A DNA stretch of 64,000 nt from Elephas maximus indicus (taxonomy: Eukaryota > Chordata > Mammalia > Proboscidea > Elephantidae): contig NC_064828.1 in the NCBI RefSeq assembly GCF_024166365.1, forward strand, positions 53,795,254 to 53,859,253, given 5' to 3'. The position numbers and the translations under genes are program-made. The notes below the pieces were generated by a model that had not been told where the DNA came from, made no database searches, and saw only the letters and a program-made list of their open reading frames with translations. Positions 43,507 to 54,609 of the stretch are shown here, one piece after another; the stretch's first letter is position 1, and each line of letters opens with the position of its first letter.

Positions 43507-43999
43507 CGCAGGACAACAGCAAAGCCTGGGAGAGCGCTGTTGGTGGTAAAATACGAGAGTGCCCCTTCCAAGACGGCCACCAGTTACTTTGCCAAGTCGG
43601 CCAGGAAGAGACCCTTATTAACCAGCTTCCCTTAGTAACCCTGAACTGTTTCGTTCCCTTACAAATCAGACTACTGCAGGAACAGAGGAGAGGCGGGAGG
43701 TGAGCGCCGGCCCCGGAGACGACGTGCCGGTGAACCTGTCAAAGGGAAGAGAGAGGGTTTCACCACTCCTACAGAAAGGAAACAGCGTGGTTTCACTTGG
43801 GGTTTCCCGAAAAGAGGACTTCTTTTTTTTTTTTTTTTTTTTACTTACAGGCTTTTCCAGGCTGCAGGGGAAGGGGTGACGGAGAGGAGAGTGAGAAGGG
43901 GGAATCTCGCGGAGCTGCTGGCAAAGCCAGGCGAGGACCTCGTTTCCGCGAGGCCCAGCCTCGGCTCCTTTTCCGCCTAACCTCCTGCTTCAGACCCCA

Positions 44000-44093
44000 T
44001 CGCCGTCCTGTTGACCTTAGGACGGCCACTGAGACTCTTTCTGCCCTTAGCATACTAAAATGTGGCCAACTACAGCACTCGTACTATCTGATG
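44000..44093 (+). other. 3' end of a candidate noncoding first exon
   Basis: The segment ends TACTATCTGATG|GTGAGTTG, a strong consensus donor at 44094. The exon start is not determinable. The 101-codon frame running through it crosses the donor and stops just after it, so I regard the exon as 5' UTR. Confidence 0.4.
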
Positions 44094-44639
44094 GTGAGTT
44101 GAACTGATCCTCAAATATAAACGTACTCTTCAGCTTCTGCTCCCATCTGATTAGTAAGCAAACCACCACCCACCACTAAGGGGACACTGAAAGCCAGCCG
44201 CAGGTGACTGAGACTCCAAGGCCGTAGCCCTCCGTCTCACACTTTCCCGGCATTTTAAATCTAATGACTTTCCCACCGCCGTTAATAGCCGCAGGCTGGC
44301 CCAGTGATACTTCTTGATTCTGTAAACGCGGGGTATTGGGCAGTTAGCAAGTTCTCCTTCTCAAGAGGCTGAGGAGGCCCCTCTAAGTTCGCCTTCTTTC
44401 CCCAGGTTTTCCGCCTTCTCCCTTCCCCCCGCCTGCAACGCCCCCGCGCCTCCCTTGCCTAGGGATTTGCTGGCGTTTTGCTGGTGGTCTCCGCGAGCTC
44501 CGGGTAGATTCGCTTGGAGCCCGCCTGGCTGGAAGGCGCGAAGGAGTAGCGTGGCGCGGCGGCCCGGGCCCGGGGCCTCGCCTGACTCCCCGGGTCTGGG
44601 CGGCGCGGCCGCTCCCGTTACTGCGGCGAGGGCCCGGCC

Positions 44640-44672
44640 CACGGCCGCGCGCCCGCCGCCGCCGCCACCTCC
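44640..44672. repeat. (GCC)n-like run
   Basis: ACGGCCGCGCGCCCGCCGCC then GCCGCCACCTCC: a short GCC triplet run in the densest part of the island, a class of repeat common in 5' UTRs. Confidence 0.7.
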
Positions 44673-44911
44673 ATGCTGCAACGCAGAGCGCAACTCCTCC
44701 GGGCCCGGCAGCTGCGGTAGCCCCAAAGCGCTGCCGACCGGAGCCCGGCTGCAGGATCCGCCCTGGCCGCCACCGCAGCCTGGGACCTTGGCTGCCAGCA
44801 CCGTGCCTGGGCCGCCAATTCGCCCTAGAGTCTCGGACAGCAGGCGGGGCGTTGTGTGCAGCGGCGCGCAGGGAGGAGACAAGCGTGTGCAGAGCGGCCG
44901 GAACTGAGAAC

Positions 44912-44950
44912 TGTGTGTGCGTGCTTGCGCGCGTGTGTGTGCCGTGTGTT
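44912..44950. repeat. alternating TG/CG tract 2
   Basis: TGTGTGTGCGTGCTTGCGCG followed by CGTGTGTGTGCCGTGTGTTT, nearly uninterrupted purine-pyrimidine alternation. Confidence 0.85.
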
Positions 44951-45179
44951 TGCCCGTGTTTTCCCTTCTTCCTTCGAGGATGTGAATGGCTTCGCAGCTG
45001 GCTGCTCCCTCAGGATTCTTGACTTTGGGGAGCTCTGGGCTGTGATTACAACCCACCCATATAATCCGTTTTGCACGGTCGGTCATATCAGAAAGGAAGA
45101 AAAAAAAAAAAAAAAAGCGCAATGGACGGGGGTGGGGCACAGCAAGGAAATCTTCTGGATACACACACACTGACACACT

Positions 45180-45567
45180 CAGGAAAGAAGAAGAATGAAA
45201 GACATAGGAAGACTTTCATAACCTCCCTGCTGGCCCTTCTGATTTTCGAAAAGATTCTGGATGTTTTCTACCTGTTCAAGTCATCTTGCCATCTGTCTCG
45301 TGTTTTGTAAGGCGCTCTCCAATTCGCTTCGTGTGTGTGTATGCGCGCGCGCGCCGATCTGATACATTTGACTGTCTTTTATCCAACTGCCCAGAAGCAA
45401 ATGTGTTACTCTGCTATGCCCCTCCATGCCCGGGTTCTCAGAGAGCGCAGAGAACGTCCAGACCCATTTCCCCTGCTGGATTCGGAGTGGCTGCCCGGTC
45501 GTGGACCCAGGTGTGTGGATCCTTTTACCCAGACTCTTGGAAGGAGCCAGGATTAACCTGCTTCCAG
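45180..45567 (+). other. candidate noncoding exon ending at a consensus donor
   Basis: CTGCTTCCAG|GTACGTCG at 45568 is a good donor. The sequence upstream has short competing ATG frames of 73-191 codons with no recognisable protein, so a 5' UTR exon is the simplest reading. The exon start is arbitrary. Confidence 0.4.
45331..45354. repeat. alternating TG/CG tract 3
   Basis: GTGTGTGTGTATGCGCGCGC continuing GCGCC, a near-perfect run of about 24 bases of purine-pyrimidine alternation. Confidence 0.9.
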
Positions 45568-45971
45568 GTACGTCGCAAGGTCACCACAGGGTCTTGCAGC
45601 TGTCTTGTTTCAGTGCATATAGACCTTCCTGTCTTGGCCAGAAGAACATTTACGTTTCCCTCCACAGTATTTGAAGCCAAAAGTTCAGTCCTTCGAGCTG
45701 GTTTGCTGTACAAACAAGGTAACAAGGATTGCTTTTCAAACTGTTTAACAAAATCTCCGACTCCTTCTGAGTCCTTTGCCGGCTCCCTCCTCCCCACCAA
45801 AATGTCACCAGCTTTTGAATTACGTGGATTTGGGTTGGAAGAGAACTTGAAGGAAACGTGATCAAACGGCTGTGCGAGACCACTCTCTTCACTGCCCGCG
45901 GTTCAGTAGGCATCGAAGCTGATTGTGAGAAGGACCAGTACCCTCCCTGCTTCTCCTTCCCCGTGCGGCGC

Positions 45972-46073
45972 AGTGTGTGCGTGTGCAAGTGTGAGTGCGA
46001 GTGCGCGCGCGCCGGGCTGTGAGTGTGCGAATGTGAGAGAGAGCGTGTGTGTGTGCGCGCGTGTGTGCGTGAG
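45972..46073. repeat. alternating TG/CG tract 4 (longest)
   Basis: About 100 bases of alternating purine-pyrimidine sequence with small breaks: AGTGTGTGCGTGTGCAAGTG, GTGCGCGCGCGCC, GCGTGTGTGTGTGCGCGCGT. Confidence 0.9.
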
Positions 46074-46199
46074 CGGCCGCCCTGCCTCTGTCCGCTCCCC
46101 GGGCGCGGATCCGCCGGTTTCAAGGGGTGATCGCCGCGGATCCCCCACCCAGCGCGACCTACGGGCAGCGGCGGCAGTGGCAGGAGCCGCCTTTCCGAC

Positions 46200-46354
46200 T
46201 CCCTAGGATGCGGGTGCTGAGCTATGGCAAAGGGCAGCAAAGTGACGAGCGAGACCCGCGTACGACTGTGAAAGCCACCTGGAGCCACCTTGCCGGGATT
46301 GTACCTGCGGGCAGAAAGTCCTCCTACGATCGTCTTTTCCCCTAGAGGCACCAG
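46200..46354 (+). other. candidate noncoding exon ending at a consensus donor
   Basis: GAGGCACCAG|GTAACAAG at 46355. The 72-codon frame at 46127-46345 ends 10 bases before the donor, so it would stop inside the exon, consistent with an upstream ORF in a 5' UTR. Confidence 0.35.
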
Positions 46355-47061
46355 GTAACAAGCAAACGACTACCCGCCTCACCCAGTTTTCTTCTGATCT
46401 TGTTTCTAGTGTCTTATCTGCATTGCAGGCTACTTTACTTATTAATGTTTTGAAAATCATTAGGAAGGACTCGATGCGTATCCAAGGGCGCCTGCTCTGT
46501 GATGTAACATAAATTCTACTAGGTAGAATATAAATCTATACCTGAGCAGTGAAAGCGAAGGGAATATGGTTACGCTCCACCCTAAATGATGTATTTGAGA
46601 ACTAGGCTGTTGAACCTGTCCGAAGATGCCAGAGATTAAAATCCAGTGTTTCCTTCAGGCTGTGGTTACCACAGACCATTTGGTATCCAAACCTCCCCAG
46701 ATTGGGGGAGGGGGTGCAAGAGGGTGTTGGTTTCCACCCATCATTTCAGGCTAAAGATCCTTTTGACCCTTCTCTACGTCTGGTGCAGGTTGTTTTCCTT
46801 TCCTTGTTGTGGAGGAGCTTGCCAGGTTCTTTAGTAATCTTAAATTACGCATTTGGAGACTTTGATCCGAAATGGAGTTTTCTTGGAACTTGCTTTGCAT
46901 GGAAGGGTGTGTGTGTAGAGAAATGGTGTTCAACTGCCAGGGTTTGCTTTTATGTAGCAGATTAAATACATCAAAAGAACCGTGTTTATATCTAGGGAAA
47001 CGAGGCTAACATATCCACCACCCAACACCATCCCAGCTGTATTGCCTTGGTTGCGGAGAGA

Positions 47062-47088
47062 GTGTGTGTGCGCGTTTTTTTTTTTTTT
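47062..47088. repeat. TG/CG tract 5 followed by poly(T)
   Basis: GTGTGTGTGCGCG then a run of T. A smaller member of the same class of tract, just outside the main island. Confidence 0.7.
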
Positions 47089-47459
47089 TAATCTCTACAT
47101 AGTATTATATATTTTGAAAATTCTCTCCAGTGCTTTGATTTATAAGGAGGAGGCTGGATTTGCGACTGCTTACATATTGGGTCTGATAATGTTAAAATGG
47201 AGATTCCCAGAGCCGCTGAGGCAAAGCAAATTTAGTTAACTTGCAAAGCCCCTTCCTTACTCTCTCACCGCATTTCTCTCATTTGCTTTTCCTATCACCT
47301 CTGTGTCCGTCCCCTATAGAAAATTTCAGTCGCTTCTCGAGGGCATTTAGGATTAACAAGATAAAGCACTTCCAAAGTAGTCTCATCAATGTTTCATTCG
47401 ATAGTGAAGACAGTCTGAATAATTCAGCTAAGGAGTGTTCGTTTGTCTCTTGCCTCCTA

Positions 47460-47960
47460 GAGCTGCCTGCTGGCTGCACCGAGCAGGAGATTTCGCGCTG
47501 CCGAGCGCACGGCGCCCTGCTCCCAGGAGGCAGTAACCCGGGGTGCTCCGGGGGATTCTCTTTGCTGAAGCCACCTAGGAAGTGCAGGGGCGCTGCCTTC
47601 TTTTCCTCTGCTCGCTGCGTTTCTATAGATATCCATATGATGGCATTTGCAGACTACGAGCTGGCCGCTAGCTGCTCTCGCTGTCCCTGAGCGCTGACGT
47701 CCCCAACTCCTCCTCTTGAGTCTAGGCTTGGCTGCTGCTGCAACCCTCGCAGGCTGGTGGTGCTACAAGGCCATGTATGCTGCGCGGGCTTGGGGGCTGG
47801 GTTCTGCCACTGCAGCGGCCACTTTCCTGAGGCGGGAGAGCTCAGCGGGCCCCTGGCAGACAGCAGACAAATCATGGCCGAGGTGGCTGCCTGGATATGG
47901 CTGGAGGTGAGGGGAGGGGCGGAGGGGGAGAAGAGTGGAGGGCGGTAGTGCCCTGCCGGA
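47460..47960. promoter_or_regulatory. second, smaller CpG-rich block (alternative promoter)
   Basis: CpG and GC rise again (GCGCTGCCGAGCGCACGGCG, GACGTCCCC, GGGAGGGGCGGAGGGGG). A consensus donor lies at 47907, and a short ATG frame precedes it. It is separated from the main island by about 1.1 kb of lower-CpG sequence, so I read it as an alternative promoter or first exon. Confidence 0.6.
47874..47906 (+). CDS. candidate first coding exon, 11 codons (unproven)
   Basis: ATG in strong context (A at -3, G at +4: AATCATGG) starts the frame MAEVAAWIWLE. It ends exactly at codon 11 at a consensus donor (CTGGAG|GTGAGG). If spliced here, the protein would continue in phase 0 in an exon outside or further right in the window. 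I do not recognise the peptide. An upstream ATG at 47774 in another frame (MYAARAWGLG...) would compete with it. It could equally be 5' UTR. Confidence 0.22.
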
Positions 47961-48164
47961 TTGCCTGCGCCTGCAAAACCAAAACCGTACCCTCTCAATT
48001 TCTCTGTCTCTCACACACACACTTTTCCCTAAATGAGTATTCAAGAACACGGGAAGCAAACTGGATATTCAACTGCACGATTGATGATTTATCAGGATTA
48101 AAAAGCTGAAGCTAATTGTGTGTTTCCTAGATTTCCAATTGTTCCCTCTCTTCCCTCACCCACC

Positions 48165-48383
48165 TCCACCTTGTTGTTGTTGTGTGCCATCAAGTCGATT
48201 CTGACTCATAGCGACCCTAGAGGACAGGGTAGAATTGCCCCATAGGGTTTCCTAGACTTTGAATCCTTACCAAAGCCAGCTGTCACATCTTTCTCCCCTA
48301 GAAGGTCTGGTGGATTCCAACCACTGACCTTTTGGTTTAGCAGCCAAGCACTTTAACCACTGTGCCACAAGGGCTCCTACTGC
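48165..48383 (-). mobile_element. AfroSINE, long subtype
   Basis: Antisense, TTGTTGTTGTTGTGTGCCATC (reversed RTE-like tail) through the reversed middle module (TTTGAATCCTTACCAAAGCC, TCACATCTTTCTCCCC) to CTGTGCCACAAGGGCTCC. It is the first SINE after the repeat-free promoter zone. Confidence 0.93.
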
Positions 48384-48389
48384 TTGCAT

Positions 48390-51300
48390 AAATCTAAAAA
48401 TAGGCATTTGGGAGGAGCTAGACTAGGAATTTTCTTTTTTCTTTCTCTTTTTTTTGAATTTATTTGTAATTTCTCCATCACTCAGAAAATCCTAGACAGA
48501 AAGCTGATTTTAGTATGCTAAAAATCTGACCAAAGACACTTTTTGTCCCCTAAATTCCTTCAGACTATTCCTGCAAAAGAAACTAAGACTTATAGTATTT
48601 GTCATATGTGTCTAGATTGTGCCCAAGAAAGAAGGAATAATGGCAAAGGAATAATAAATGTTTGGGGAATAATGTTTTTCCTCTACCGCCTCCCTCCTTT
48701 CACTTCCTTCTGGCCATTTCCCAATAAATATTTAATTTTTTATAGGTTAGATCTTGTCCTTGTGTCCTCATCCTCAGGAAAGTCAAAACACATGTATTAA
48801 CTGGATGTTGAAAGCTCAGAAGACTAAACTCAGATTATGGTGTGATTCATGTTTCAAAATACCATTCCCTGTGCAGATTGGCATTAGCTTAAATGTGATA
48901 ACCAAATAGAGGCCCTGGCACAGGAAGTCTTCTACAAATGAAAGTTTCTGCCTCTCTACCCTTCTCTCTTGCCTGGAGAGATGAAGACATTGGGAGTCAG
49001 TTTGGAGAAACCTGTCCTTGTTGAATTCTGTTTGTAGACTGAGCTGGCATGGCTCACTGGCCTAGCTATCTGATACCTTAAGACTGTGAGGTATTGGAGG
49101 AAATTAACCAGCAAAAGCCTCCTTCCTTGCCTGTCCTCTTTTGGTCTATCAAGAAAGGCAGAACAATAGGAAAGTCATGACATCCATGGGAACAGAGGGG
49201 AGCAGATAGGTGGAAGAAGTCACTTAATCCCTGTCACCCAGACCATTTCTTTCAGTCATTTTTTTCTTTCTCTGTCCAAGAATGACCTTGAACAACACCA
49301 GTCTTCGGTGCTTTACACACCTCTTTTCTTCCCTCAAACATATAATATATATATGAATACACACACTACTTCTTACTCCTTATTCTTGAAATATGAGATT
49401 GCTGTGCTGGTGTGTTTTGGGAGAGGTTAATCAAGTTATATCACTGACTGATACTAGCCAGAGATGATTTTTCCTTTTTCTCAAAAGGAGATAGCAAGAG
49501 CTGTGATGACATGAAAGAGAACTTCCCAACCCTTATTCCTTCTTCCATTATTTTTGTCTCCTCTGTCCTTACATGAATTCTTGGTGTTAAAACAGCACCT
49601 GGTCATGGCATTGGTGTTTAGTGACAATCATGTTATACCCACCTTTCACCTTTTCATGAATGATCATCGTTTTCCTTTGTCCATTTAAACCAGTCTTCTG
49701 CTTCGCCTTGCTGTTTGAAGCACTTTTGGCTTGGCAGTTTTGCTGAGTTTTCTCGTTGGTGAAATTAGGATCTTGTTTTCTGCTGATACTATTGCTGTGC
49801 TGTTATGTGAATGGGATGCACGCCTTGCAGATATCTAACAATGTCTCTGCCTCTCCATAAAACTGGCCAGTTATTTGAAGTGGAATGTACAGTAAGATGC
49901 TAATAGATCTTTTTGCCAATTTTGGGGTTGGAGTAAAAAGTTACATGAAATTTTCAAGAGTCTTAATGAGCTAATCCATTAACTCATTCCAGTGCTTTTT
50001 ATTTTCTCTTCATTCAGAAATGTAACATATTGGCATTCATCTTTGGAGTTTTGTGTATAGTATAATCAGTTCTAAGTTTTATGTTTCATTGAAAAACAAA
50101 CATACAAATTTAGGCCATTTAGATGTAATTGTAACCCCCTAGGATACATGGCTAACAGGTAATCTTGCTATATCATTCCGCTGACACATGTACGTAGCTC
50201 TGCCTTGTTCAGTAAACCTGGAGTGTGAGGCTGCTTAGTATATTTCCACAGCCCACATTTTTATTCCTGTGGCATCCTTCAATCATTGAGGACTATTTAG
50301 AACCTAAGGCAGTATAATTTGTCCATTACATGGTGTGCGCATGGCAAAATTAAGAAGTATTATGTTTATAATTATTGAAGTCATTCTGGTTAAAGGTGAA
50401 GCATTTTTATTATGTCTTATCAATGTAAATTGTATGTTATTATGAAAATTTCAGCTTCATATAAGTATAATAGGGGATAGAAATATAAGAATTCAATTCA
50501 GAGATAGCTAATGCTACTTTTAAGCTTTTATATCATAGTGTTCTAATAGAAAATATTCTGACAGAATGCTTTTTACTGAACTATGACATAATTTAATGCT
50601 AATTATGAAGATGGTTGACAAGTGATAGAAAATTACAATGGAATTACCAGGTTATATAAATGGCCTATAGTTCTACTGATACCAAGTAAACCACGTGAAA
50701 AGGCTTTATTATTCAAACTACAAACTACAGTTTTAAGATTTCTCAGAAATTGACTTTGACAACAGATAGCCGCTAAGTTTCATGGTCACGTTGGGAGGAC
50801 ACTGCCAATTGACCAATTTGGATCTTCCCAGAAAATTTATCTTTTTATAAAATAAACCTTTCAAATCTTAAAGCTTATGCTGTTTTGATTGCATGTTCTT
50901 TGTGGGTGCATAGATATAATTTATTGTTTAAAAAATCTTCCACTGAAATTGGTGCTATTATAATCCTTGTGAAGAACAATTGCAGAATTGCTATTGAAAA
51001 TTGAATCTATTTTAGATCTTACAACAAAAAAGGCTTGAAAGAAGAAGTAATAAGATAAATGATTAGAGTTACATGATCGTTTTCACTAACTCTGGGAGCA
51101 GATTCTGAATTATTAAAAAAAGAATCGAAAAAATCTCTAATATGTTCAATACTGTTTCAGAAATAGTATATTTAATCAGACCTAGAAACCACAATAATGT
51201 TGTTTATCTTAATGTGTTTTCAATTCACCCTGTGCAGCCCTTTTGAGGAAGTTCTGAAAAGCCCTTAAGGACACTCTTTAGTTACTCTCTGGAATCTATT

Positions 51301-51990
51301 CCCCATGTTGACTTCTCTTTTCCTGTCTTTAAGTGTGTTTTTCATGAATCTTAGTGATATCACCTCCAAAGTTACAAGACACTTGCATTAAAGTGATTAA
51401 CTAGTGGGGTCATATCAACTATGTACTAATGAAAGTTAACTTTCTCTTATCATATTTATAAGTATAAACTATGGTGTTTTTCTTATTAATTAGCTCTTTT
51501 TGTTTTATTTTTTCCCATAGTTGGGAAATTAGTCAGGTTATGTGCACTCATTTTATTAGTACTGTGGCATTTGTGTAACAACATGAAAACTGCATATAAT
51601 TTATATAGCAACATTGAACACTACATTGAGTAGTGTATCTGCTTTATTCTGTTAGATATCTTGATATTACAATTACTCCCAGGCATTTTAATAAATTTAG
51701 TAAAATTACTAAAAATGTGTTTACTTTTAAGCTGAAAATTTGGAGTTATGTATACAAATTATATGGATATTTGCCAGGTATTGACTGTTCAGATGTCAGG
51801 AACTTAAACAACATATCACCAGACATTAGTTCCTAACCTCAAGGAATTTATTTTATAAATAATGTGCCAGATGCATACAAAGGCAAAGGTTTGAAAGTAA
51901 TTTACTAGATAACTTTTTTTATTCTATTTTGCTGCTTTATGTTTTGTAGTAAGGGAAAGAGGAAATCGTATCCTTGTTTGTTTGGGTCAT
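48390..51990. other. 3.6 kb without recognised repeats or exons
   Basis: AT-rich, with no SINE, LINE or LTR that I can identify and no convincing splice-bounded open frame. Likely first-intron or flanking regulatory DNA of the CpG-island gene. Confidence 0.4.
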
Positions 51991-51994
51991 ACTG

Positions 51995-52175
51995 AGCAGT
52001 GGTTAGAAGGATAAACTTTGGGATTTCATAAGCTTGTGCCTCAGGCCTGTGTAATTTTCATTAAGTCTATGAACCTTTCTGAGCCTTAGTGTCTGCATGT
52101 ATAAATTGAAGCTAATAACATGATCTAGGTCATAGGGCTGTCTGGAGGTTTCAGTGATACAGTACATTAGAGACT
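51995..52175 (+). repeat. MIR, long copy
   Basis: GAGCAGTGGTTAGAAGGATAAAC, TTATGCC-like CTCAGGCCTGTGTAATTTTC, CTTTCTGAGCCTTAGTGTCTG, AATAACATGATCTAGGTCATAGG. Most of the MIR consensus is represented in order. Confidence 0.7.
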
Positions 52176-52909
52176 TTGCTGTTATTATCATCTTCATTTA
52201 ATTATTAGCGGGAGAATGAAGGACACTAAAGAAGGTGAGAGTTGGACAACTTCAAAAACTTCAAAGCCTGTTCTTGGAATTACAGAACCTTGGGGATGCA
52301 AGGAATACTGAAGCTTATCCATACCAAGAGCCACACACTCCAGTGCCTTTAAACACCTGGCAGAAGATGTAAAGCAGTGAATCTGGATGGGTTTAAGAAA
52401 TCGTAAGCTGGAGGTTCTCTGGTACACTGACTGTCAAATTTAAATTCACCTTAATCCCTGATGGGCCTGGGATTGTGAAATTTCGGAGTAGTCCTGACAT
52501 CTGTTCAATCTTAAATTTCCTGTGAAGCATCCATGACATGTGGTCATGTTGCCTAAGCCTGAGTACCTTCAGTGATTCCTAAACCATTCCACCTAAAAGG
52601 GATTATTTCATTTCTATATATCTGTATCATAAAAAAAATATTTTTTGGGGGGGTTTGAGCCAAAATCTAGCATCCTGTAGCTTCTACATAATTTAATATG
52701 GAGGAGTACACACAATAAGTCTAATTCCTAGTGATAGTACTTAAGTATTTGAACTGAGTTTCTTGAGGTCCCCACTTCATTGGTCTGCTCATGAGTAAAC
52801 ATACCCTGGACCTAAACTCTCATGGGACAATTTTTTTTTACTTCCTGGTTTCAAGTGCTTTTATCTTTTATGCTTAATAAATGTTAGTTTTATTATTAGT
52901 CTTGTAATC

Positions 52910-53110
52910 ACCCTCTTTTGAACAGGTTCCAGTTTGTCTATGTTACTTTTCACTGAAGTGTGGTACCCAGCACTGACAACTCACATGAGCTAACTAGTAT
53001 GGAGTTGAACAGGGCATTATTTCCTTGTTTTCCTAGCAGAGAGACCAAGCACATCCTGCATTCTCGTCAGACCTTACTATTTGATCAATGCCTTCCTTCC
53101 TGCTGAGCCT
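52910..53110 (+). repeat. L3/CR1 LINE 3' fragment
   Basis: GGTTCCAGTTTGTCTATGTTAC, CTGAAGTGTGGTACCCAGCAC and AGTATGGAGTTGAACAGGGC follow the CR1/L3 3' region (ctccagtttgtccac.. aagtgtggtgcccagaactg). Confidence 0.6.
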
Positions 53111-53114
53111 GGAA

Positions 53115-54205
53115 AGGGCACTGGAATCCTTAACTTGTTCCTTTAAGATACTGTGACTAGTCACTGCCAGATTAGTCACAAGATTAAAAGTGTTTGCTAT
53201 TCTCTGTCTACACCCTGGTAAAAGTACCTGAGACTACTTTCTCAGCATTCCTATCATACCGTTTATTCACAGTGACCAAATTACTTAAACCTTTTCCACT
53301 ACATATTGAGAGAAAAGTAACTTATACATTGTAATGTTGTTGTTTATAGTAAATAATAAAAGCAATGAAATGCAGCAAGACAGGAAGAGTAGATTTTTAT
53401 CTCATCCCTAGGTTATTGCCTGACTGCTTCGCAGGCTCTCTGGTCTAGACAAGAATGACTCAAGGCCCACTTTTTATTCCTTCAGCAAACATTTATTCAA
53501 CATTTAATGCATGCTTAGATACTCTGCTACCCATTTTTCCTTTGAGATACAAAAGCAAAAAAGGCATAGATGCCACTCTGGGGAAACTGCAGTCTAGAGA
53601 GAGGAACAAAGACAATTTCAGAGAGGCAACCCTAGGCCTAAATTAGTCTTGAGGACAGTTCCCAAAATTTTGCCTCTTAATTAGCCCTTGAAACTAGATG
53701 ATATTGACTTCTAGAATATTTACTAAGATACTGTGTGTTACTTCTTGCACTACTGAATACAATAAACTAGAAGTTCCTCAGCCTCCATATGAGGTTATCT
53801 GACTTCTAAAAGCAGAAAAATAATTTGAATGCAAGAATAAGCAAGAGTAAAACTTCCTTTATCTGGTATCCTTGCAGAATGAGTCCTTTTGGTTGTTGAC
53901 ATTATCCATAACCTTGAATATTAACCTTTTTAGGCATAACATTTAAAAATGTTTAATAAAAGGCTTTTATTGTCAATGTAAATAGTTATTAAAATTAACA
54001 TACCAATTCTAAATATCATTGACACATTCTTAATGATTCTGGATCTTCATTATATATGCTAGTGATTGAAGTTCCTTGAAAGCCTTCAGGGACCAATTCA
54101 TAACATGTTTAAGAAAGTTTGTACTGATACAAAGTTTTCTACCAATTTCTACTTGTTTTTTTCCTTCTATCTTTTCTGTATGATTTTTCTTTGTTTTCAT
54201 TTGTT
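53115..54205. other. AT-rich, nothing firmly recognised
   Basis: A possible old repeat (TTCAGCAAACATTTATTCAAC) begins near 53480. No exon or RNA gene. Confidence 0.4.
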
Positions 54206-54212
54206 CTCATAT

Positions 54213-54398
54213 AAAACCAACTGTCCTTGAGTGGATATCAACTCATGGTGACTCCATGTGTGTTAGAGTAGGATTGCCTTCCATAGGGTTTTCAATGGAT
54301 GATTTTTCAGAAGTAGATCACTAGACCTCTCTTCCAAGGCACCTCCAGGTGGATTTGAACCTCCAGCCTTTCAGTTAGCAGCCAAGCATGTTGACATC
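54213..54398 (-). mobile_element. AfroSINE, third subtype
   Basis: Antisense: TCATGGTGACTCCATGTGTG, GGGTTTTCAATGGATGATTT, GGCACCTCCAGGTGGATTTG, CAGTTAGCAGCCAAGCATG. Same architecture as 4669-4880. The head is cut after the reversed A-box region. Confidence 0.87.
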
Positions 54399-54439
54399 TG
54401 AGGATGTACTCTTCGTCAGGCATTGTTGGTGTTTCCCTT

Positions 54440-54605
54440 TCTGTAGTCAATGAAATAACCCTATAGCTTAGGTGTGATTGTCTTGATTTTATAGAGGAGC
54501 AGATTGAGGGTTGGGGCAGTTAAACTGAGTTGGCTATGATTATACAACTAATAAATGATAGAGCTGGGATTCAAATCATAGTATTTCTGAGTCTAAAGAA
54601 CACGA
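54440..54605 (+). repeat. MIR fragment
   Basis: TTGATTTTATAGAGGAGCAGA, GGCTATGATTATACAACTAAT and GAGCTGGGATTCAAATCATAG follow the 3' two thirds of MIR. Confidence 0.72.
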
Positions 54606-54609
54606 AAAA

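Larger units (their letters stand above)
42790..46360. promoter_or_regulatory. large CpG island / promoter complex
   Basis: GC and CpG content rise sharply, strongest at 43100-43900, 44400-44900 and 45900-46200 (for example GCGGCGCGGCCGCTCCC, GGCGCGGATCCGCC). CpG is rare everywhere else in the window. GC boxes are frequent and no TATA box is placed convincingly. The + strand carries consensus splice donors at 44094, 45568 and 46355, so spliced transcripts probably start here and run right. - strand donor-like sites at about 42853 and 42812 also exist. The long open frames (up to 271 codons on the - strand) consist of Pro/Ala/Gly/Arg-rich, low-complexity sequence and are what GC-rich DNA gives by chance. 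The downstream gene is not in view. Confidence 0.85.

Noticed and set aside
44361..45176. 271-codon open frame on the - strand in the CpG island
   Set aside because: Low-complexity Gly/Ala/Pro/Arg sequence with a poly-Phe run from a T/A homopolymer and no recognisable domain. Stop codons are rare in GC-rich DNA, so length alone is not evidence, and the other strand is open over much of it too.
45286..45861. 191-codon open frame on the + strand
   Set aside because: Crosses the consensus donor at 45568 and a TG/CG tract. No domain, and several overlapping frames are open here as well.
45650..46351. 233-codon open frame on the - strand
   Set aside because: Contains long HTHTHSH-type runs that are simply the translated TG/CG alternating tract. 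No family resemblance.
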